Below the pieces are notes generated by a model. It was not told where the DNA came from and did no database searches. It saw nothing but the letters and a program-made list of their open reading frames with translations. From Antennarius striatus (Eukaryota > Chordata > Actinopteri > Lophiiformes > Antennariidae), in contig NC_090779.1 of the NCBI RefSeq assembly GCF_040054535.1, positions 26,587,001-26,651,000 of the forward strand: a stretch of DNA of 64,000 bases, in the 5' to 3' direction. Below, in pieces: positions 59,105 to 64,000 of the stretch (positions are counted from its first letter, which is position 1; every line of letters begins with the position of its first letter). The position numbers and the translations under genes are program-made.

Positions 59105-60060
59105 ACCACGGGTCACACACATAATGTAGCCGCAAGAGGACACAAGCCAGTGTCTTATTGTGCCGGTCCCAAGCCCGGATAAATACAGAGGGTTGCGTCA
59201 GGAAGGGCATCCGGCGTAAAACTTTTGCCAAATCAAAGATGTGAATCAAACCTATGACTTCCATACCGGATCGGTCGAGGCCCGGGTTAACAACGACCGC
59301 CATCGGCGCTGTTGACCTACAGGGCGCCGGTGGAAATTGGATTACTGTTGGTCGAAGAAGGAGAGGAGGAAAGTGCGTTCGCTCGAAGAAAGAGAAGAGG
59401 AACACCAAGAGTATAGGACTGAGAGTAGGGACGTTGAATGTTGGAACTATGACAGGAAAAGGTAGAGAGTTGGTTGACATGATGCAGAGGAGGAAGGTAG
59501 ACATACTGTGTGTCCAGGAGACCAGGTGGAAAGGTAGCAAGGCTAGAAGTTTAGGAGCAGGGTTCAAGTTGTTCTGTCATGGTAGAGATGGGAAGAGAAA
59601 TGGAGTAGGAGTTATCTTGAAGGAGGAGTTTTTTAGGAATGTCCTGGAGGTAAAAAGAGTGTCGGATAGAGTGATGAGTCTGAAGCTAGAAATAGAAGGT
59701 GTGATGTCCAATGTTGTTAGCGGGTATGCTGCACAGGTAGGATGTGAGCTGGAGGAGAAGGAGAAATTCTGGTCGGACCTTGATGAAGTGATGCAGAGCA
59801 TGCCTAGAAGTGAGAGAGTTGTCATTGGAGCAGACTTCAATGGACATGTTGGTGCAGGAAACAGAGGTGATGAGGAGGTGATGGGCAGGTTTGGTATCCA
59901 GGAGAGGAACGCAGAAGGACAGATGGTGGTTGACTTTTAAAAAGGATGTAAATGGCTGTAGTGAATACTTTCTTCCAGAAGAGGCAGGAACATAGAGTGA
60001 CCTATAAGAGTGGAGGTAGGAGCACACAGGTAGACTACATCTTGTGTAGACGGTGTAACC
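59105..60060 (+). mobile_element. RTE LINE 5' part, interrupted by a Gypsy LTR
   Basis: Starts with the family's conserved leader (CCCAAGCCCGGATAAATACA; GGTTGCGTCAGGAAGGGCAT; ACCGGATCGGTCGAGGCCCG) and continues into the endonuclease frame at 59254-59940. Coding sense continues past an early stop (about 59938) as NTFFQKRQEHR, VTYKSGG, YILCRRCNL, up to about 60060 where the LTR begins. The rest of ORF2 should lie beyond the right window edge. Confidence 0.85.
59254..59940 (+). CDS. RTE endonuclease (AP-endonuclease-like) fragment
   Basis: 228 residues. LRVGTLNVGTMTGKGRELVD carries the first catalytic Asn; DILCVQETRWKG carries the metal-binding Glu (QET); RVVIGADFNGHVG carries the Asp/Asn pair. 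This is the domain that nicks target DNA for RTE-clade LINEs. It stops at VVDF* where relatives continue, so the endonuclease lacks its final strand and its RT. Among the RTE pieces here it is the best preserved. Confidence 0.85.
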   Translation: MTSIPDRSRPGLTTTAIGAVDLQGAGGNWITVGRRRRGGKCVRSKKEKRNTKSIGLRVGTLNVGTMTGKGRELVDMMQRRKVDILCVQETRWKGSKARSLGAGFKLFCHGRDGKRNGVGVILKEEFFRNVLEVKRVSDRVMSLKLEIEGVMSNVVSGYAAQVGCELEEKEKFWSDLDEVMQSMPRSERVVIGADFNGHVGAGNRGDEEVMGRFGIQERNAEGQMVVDF

Positions 60061-60888
60061 TGTAGCAAGTTTCCAGGCTACATTAATTAAAGATATTAGC
60101 TTTCGGACTAGTCAATCAGAAGACCAATTCGACTCATGGAGGTAGCGGTGCAATGAACCACACAAACACAGAACTTTATGTGCAATTAATTATATTAATT
60201 TGTGAAGAAAAAAAAAATATATACAGTGAACCCCAATATTCACTCTCTGCAGAAGGAATAAAATTAACTAAAGTGAAGTACATTTCAGATAAACCCACAC
60301 ACAATATTTATCATCACACTCATTGTCCAAAATAATCCAGGGTCAAGTCCAAGCTGTAATTGGTCCGTTGGCAATGGCGTGTGTGTGCGTGTGTGTATGT
60401 GGGGGGACCGGCTTCCAGAGCCTCCTACCAGACCAGGCGAAGTTCTCCGCATCGGTTGTCCCCGCTCTGAATCAGAGTCCTAGCTCGCCATCGTTTAGTC
60501 GAGTCCTCACCGGCACTCCGACCAAATCCATAAAAAAATGTTCAACGTTCATATAGTTCGTATAACTCGTCCACACAGGTCTGTTCCGGTAGCCTGCGGC
60601 TGATCAGGTAACTCCAATGCCGGCTGCTTTCGACGCTTCCGGATCTCTCTCTCTTTCGCGGACACACACCCCCAACGCCGTTTTCTCACTGGCTTTTATT
60701 GCAGGTGACATCATTAGCAGCCCCACAGGTGAATGCGTGATGTCATACACCACGTGACAAGTTCACACTAGTGTGGAACCTAACGTCCTTTGCTATGGTA
60801 AGAATAAAAATATTAATAATAAGAAAAATATTAATAATAACCAAAATAACCATCGAATATTACTGTGGTAACATTCATCCTGGTTACA
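60061..60888 (-). mobile_element. Ty3/Gypsy LTR (3' LTR of the minus-strand element)
   Basis: On the + strand it begins TGTAGCAAGTTTCC (60061; an alternative start is TGTAACC at 60054) and ends CATCCTGGTTACA at 60888, giving TG...CA ends. Directly beyond it (60889-60901) the minus strand is purine-rich (AAGGACGGGAGAG), a polypurine tract, as expected between pol and the 3' LTR. The partner LTR lies outside the window. Its length is about 830 bp. Confidence 0.75.
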
Positions 60889-60929
60889 CTCTCCCGTCCT
60901 TAAACTATGCTCGTCCCGTTGCATGCTAA

Positions 60930-63900
60930 CTAAACAATTTCAACAGACGGCACAACCAGATCTGATGGGGGTGAAACACCTAGGAGGTTGGACAAGCTGC
61001 GTATTACCAGTTGAACTACAGATTCTGAGGGTTTACCAAGAGCTGTATACTGGAGTCGATCAGGAGCTAAACGTTGACGGGTTGAACGTCTAAGAGTTGG
61101 GTCATGGTCAACTACTTCAGTGGCAACTAATGGCTCTGAGTCAGTGGCAACTGGTGGCTCTGCATTAGTGGCAACTGGTGGATCTGCGTCAGTGGCAACT
61201 AGCTGGAATGACTCTTCAGGTAAGTTTTCAATTTGTGACTTATTAACAAGATTTCCTTCCACCCTTGATTCCTCTTCAAATACTTCCGAGACCACAGGGC
61301 TAACAGACGGAGGAGTTAGAGGACTGCTTTGGACAGCTACAATCGATGACAAAGGAACAGGAGCTGGAATGTCTTTGTCCATGGTGAATTGGACTGCGGG
61401 TAAGTTTGGATTCAGTGAAACTACGGTCTCAAAATCATCATCACTAGCAAGGTACTCCAAGGAGCCGTCAGCATCTTGACTGCAATGGTCAACAACTTGA
61501 CGAGAACGAGTACATGGTCTTACAGCAGGAATTGTGTCAAATGATGCCCTACGGTCTTCCTTAGATGGAAGGAAACCACAGGGGAGAAGGAGGTCTCTAT
61601 GGAGAGTGCGAATGGGTCCATCTCCGATTTCCGGCTTCACTTTGTAGACTGGGAGATCACCAGCTCTGCTAACCACCACATAGACGTCTTCTTCCCACTT
61701 GTCAGACAGTTTATGTTTTCCCCTGAGACGCACATTCCTCACAAGCACTCGATCACCTGCTTCCAATGCTGCTGGTATGACTCTCTGATCAAACCGTGTT
61801 TTGTTTCGTTCTGCTGATTTATGAGCATTCTCTGAGGCTATTTTGAAACTCTCTTCCAGTCGTAACTTCAGTCCTTGAACATATTGTGAATGACTTTTGT
61901 TCTTGGCCCCCAGCAGTGGTAGTCCAAAAACCATATCGACAGGAAGACGGGGTGTTCGGCCAAACATTAACTCATAAGGTGTGTAACCGGTCACATCGTT
62001 CTTAGTACAGTTGTATGCATGAACTAATGGTTTCACATAGTCCTTCCATTTTGACTTTTGCTTCTCTTCCAGTGTTCCAAGCATGCTCAAAAGTGTCCGA
62101 TTAAATCTCTCCACGGGATTGCCTCTGGGATGGTACGGTGTAGTTCGACTCTTCTGGATTCCTGCAGCTTCACACAATTCTTTGATCAATTTTGATTCAA
62201 AATCTGTTCCTTGATCTGTGTGGATACGCTCGGGGATGCCATAATAGACAATAAAATTGTCCCATAAACATTTTGCCACAGTTTTTGCCTTTTGGTTTGG
62301 TGTTGGAAGGGCCACAGCAAACTTTGTAAAGTGATCTGTTAAAACAAGAATGTCCTTGGCATTACTAGAGTCAGGCTCGAGGCTCAGGAAATCCATACAG
62401 AGTAACTCGAGGGGACGTGAGGTGATTATATTGACAAGTGGTGCACTCTTCTCAGGAAGGGTTTTCCTTCGCACACAGCGGCCACAGGTCCTAATCTTTT
62501 GTTCGACGTCCCTAGCCATTTTAGGCCAATAGAACCGTGCACGAACAAGATCAAGGGTGCGATCGATTCCAAGGTGACCCATATCATCATGAAGGCTCTT
62601 CAGTACAAAAGGGCGGAGTTCATCAGGGAGAACAAGTTGGTATGACAAAGCTGCATTGTTGTGACGTTTGCGGTACAAGATACCATCTATGAGTTCTAAC
62701 CTTGTCCATTCTCGCAACAAAAGAGGGAGTTCGGGCAATTCCACCCTAGCTGTTGGTGGGACCTTCTCTCCTGTCTCCATCTGGTGAATGAGTTCTCTCA
62801 TGCTTGGGTCTGCCCTCTGTTTTTCTTTCAAGCTGGAGTGAGACAGCGCTGGAACAACAGGTAAGTGATCTTCAGAGATGTAACTTTCTAGTACAGCATC
62901 GGCTCTACGTGAAAGCGACTCGATCAGGGTCATGCAACACTGACCAGAATCAACGGCCTGAGAGGCTTTAACCAGCTGACTCTGGCAGATTGCGTCGACA
63001 ATGTCAGGAGAAATGACATCAGTGTCTGCAAGATGGTGGGATATAAACTGGTGAATAAGTTCAACATCTTTCGGTGACTCTTCGGCAGAGGCTGTGTTGG
63101 GTCGCCGGGAGAGTGCGTCTGCATCATAGTTGTGCTTTCCAGCTCGATAGAGCAACTTAAAAGAGAATGTGGAAAGAGCAGCCAACCAACGATGACCAGT
63201 AGCATCCAGTTTAGCTGATGTCAGAACATAGGTCAGGGGGTTGCTGTCTGTCACTACTGTGAATTCTGCTCCATACAGATAGTCCTGAAACTTTTCGGTG
63301 ACACTCCATTTAAGTGCTAAAAATTCTAGTTTGTGGGCTGGATATCTACTCTCACTTTGAGAAAGACCACGGCTGGCAAAAGCTATTGCCCGAAGCTTTC
63401 CGTCCTGTTCTTGATACAAGGCAGCACCTAAACCTGTAATGCTTGCATCCGTGTGTAAAATGTAAGGAAGAGCTGGGTCAGCCAACCCGAGAACTGGTGC
63501 AGATGAAAGTTTGTCAATGAGGGTCTCAAAGGCTTGTTGGCAACCTTGATTCCATCGCTCTCCAAAAGGCTGGTTTGAGCTGCAGTGCAACTTGGCGGAT
63601 GTCTGAGGTTTGGTCTTTCGGACTGGGGCGTAACCCCGAGTTAGATCATTGAGAGGCTTGGCGATGACAGCATAGTCTTTCATAAAGCGGCGGTAGTACC
63701 CTGCGAAACCCAGGAAAGATCTCAGCTGCTTTAAGTTTGTGGGAATGGACCAGGACTTGATGGCAGCAATCTTTTCAGGATCTGTTTCAACCCCGCTCTC
63801 TGACACAATATGCCCCAGGTAACGGACTGAAGTCTGGAAAAATTTACATTTTTCTGGAGAAAGCTTTAATCCATACTCCTTCAGCCGGCTCAGTACTCGC

Positions 63901-64000
63901 AGTAGTCTTTTCTCATGCTCTTCTAGAGTGTTTGAGAATATGATTAGATCATCAAGAAACACCAGCACTTCCTTGAGATGAAGGTCTCCCATGCATCGCT
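60930..64000 (-). CDS. Ty3/Gypsy pol polyprotein, partial at right edge (RT-RNase H-integrase)
   Basis: More than 1020 residues open with no stop; the N-terminal part lies beyond the window (the Met at 63992 is internal). Numbered from that Met, the RT catalytic motif VFLDDLIIFS is at 11-20 and RNase H residues are Asp182 (HTDAS), Glu223 and Asp249. The integrase zinc motif HHCC is around H468/H473/C503/C506. The integrase triad is Asp534 (MDFLSLEP), Asp593 (HTDQGTDF) and Glu628 (GNPVERFNRT). A C-terminal region with RGKHKLSDKW and RTLHRDLLLP follows, then an acidic variable tail. Catalytic residues are all kept, so this looks like a young, possibly active copy. No envelope gene follows; the frame ends just before the polypurine tract and LTR. 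Confidence 0.95.
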   Translation of the reverse strand, partial: RCMGDLHLKEVLVFLDDLIIFSNTLEEHEKRLLRVLSRLKEYGLKLSPEKCKFFQTSVRYLGHIVSESGVETDPEKIAAIKSWSIPTNLKQLRSFLGFAGYYRRFMKDYAVIAKPLNDLTRGYAPVRKTKPQTSAKLHCSSNQPFGERWNQGCQQAFETLIDKLSSAPVLGLADPALPYILHTDASITGLGAALYQEQDGKLRAIAFASRGLSQSESRYPAHKLEFLALKWSVTEKFQDYLYGAEFTVVTDSNPLTYVLTSAKLDATGHRWLAALSTFSFKLLYRAGKHNYDADALSRRPNTASAEESPKDVELIHQFISHHLADTDVISPDIVDAICQSQLVKASQAVDSGQCCMTLIESLSRRADAVLESYISEDHLPVVPALSHSSLKEKQRADPSMRELIHQMETGEKVPPTARVELPELPLLLREWTRLELIDGILYRKRHNNAALSYQLVLPDELRPFVLKSLHDDMGHLGIDRTLDLVRARFYWPKMARDVEQKIRTCGRCVRRKTLPEKSAPLVNIITSRPLELLCMDFLSLEPDSSNAKDILVLTDHFTKFAVALPTPNQKAKTVAKCLWDNFIVYYGIPERIHTDQGTDFESKLIKELCEAAGIQKSRTTPYHPRGNPVERFNRTLLSMLGTLEEKQKSKWKDYVKPLVHAYNCTKNDVTGYTPYELMFGRTPRLPVDMVFGLPLLGAKNKSHSQYVQGLKLRLEESFKIASENAHKSAERNKTRFDQRVIPAALEAGDRVLVRNVRLRGKHKLSDKWEEDVYVVVSRAGDLPVYKVKPEIGDGPIRTLHRDLLLPCGFLPSKEDRRASFDTIPAVRPCTRSRQVVDHCSQDADGSLEYLASDDDFETVVSLNPNLPAVQFTMDKDIPAPVPLSSIVAVQSSPLTPPSVSPVVSEVFEEESRVEGNLVNKSQIENLPEESFQLVATDADPPVATNAEPPVATDSEPLVATEVVDHDPTLRRSTRQRLAPDRLQYTALGKPSESVVQLVIRSLSNLLGVSPPSDLVVPSVEIV

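Overview
This is vertebrate nuclear DNA, almost certainly from a teleost fish. Three things point there: split genes with GT-AG introns; two recognisable protein-coding genes of vertebrate type (mgat4c and rnf141, both + strand, both intact); and a dense set of fish-type transposable elements and tandem repeats (L2/CR1-like LINE with an SGNH-domain ORF1, RTE-type LINEs, Rex3-like tail, Penelope-like element, Tc1, hAT, Harbinger and Tigger-like DNA transposons, tRNA-derived SINEs, a Ty3/Gypsy LTR retrotransposon, very long (GT)n tracts). No bacterial-style genes, operons or CRISPR arrays are present. Most long open frames in the window are low-complexity readings through microsatellites.

Layout. 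1-12 kb: two minus-strand copies of one L2-like LINE (a broken one at 1-1590; a longer, internally deleted one at about 7.5-11.95 kb), two SINEs, two simple arrays and a nested inverted repeat. 12-31 kb: no exon recognised. It holds a GC-rich promoter-like segment with a good splice donor at 12.7 kb, several minisatellites, and four related Tigger-like miniature transposons whose interiors have expanded into minisatellites (14.3-15.9, 17.4-18.4, 23.0-23.7 and 27.65-28.44 kb, the last inverted). It also has a perfect 27-bp inverted repeat at 26.93 kb, a Rex3-like LINE end, a long polypurine tract and a 237-bp (GT)n tract. 31-35 kb: mgat4c in three coding exons. 36-41 kb: rnf141 in five coding exons with a likely non-coding first exon. 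One intron carries a 5'-truncated RTE LINE with a perfect 16-bp target duplication, and the RING exon lies between long (TG)n and (CA)n tracts. 41-64 kb: transposon-rich. It has a Tc1 element; a hAT element carrying a nested SINE and a nested Penelope-like remnant; a 20-bp minisatellite with higher-order structure; two copies of a fold-back RTE arrangement; a Harbinger transposase remnant; a possible frameshifted PDZ exon; and a long Gypsy pol frame with its LTR, inserted into an RTE endonuclease and running off the right edge.

The two host genes work in unrelated processes: N-glycan branching in the Golgi (mgat4c family) and RING-type ubiquitin ligation (rnf141). They are simply neighbours on the same strand. 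The most interesting signals are structural: repeats placed where they may affect splicing of rnf141, transposon ends that seem to have seeded minisatellites, and several fold-back or nested insertions. All family assignments come from reading motifs by eye; no database search was run.
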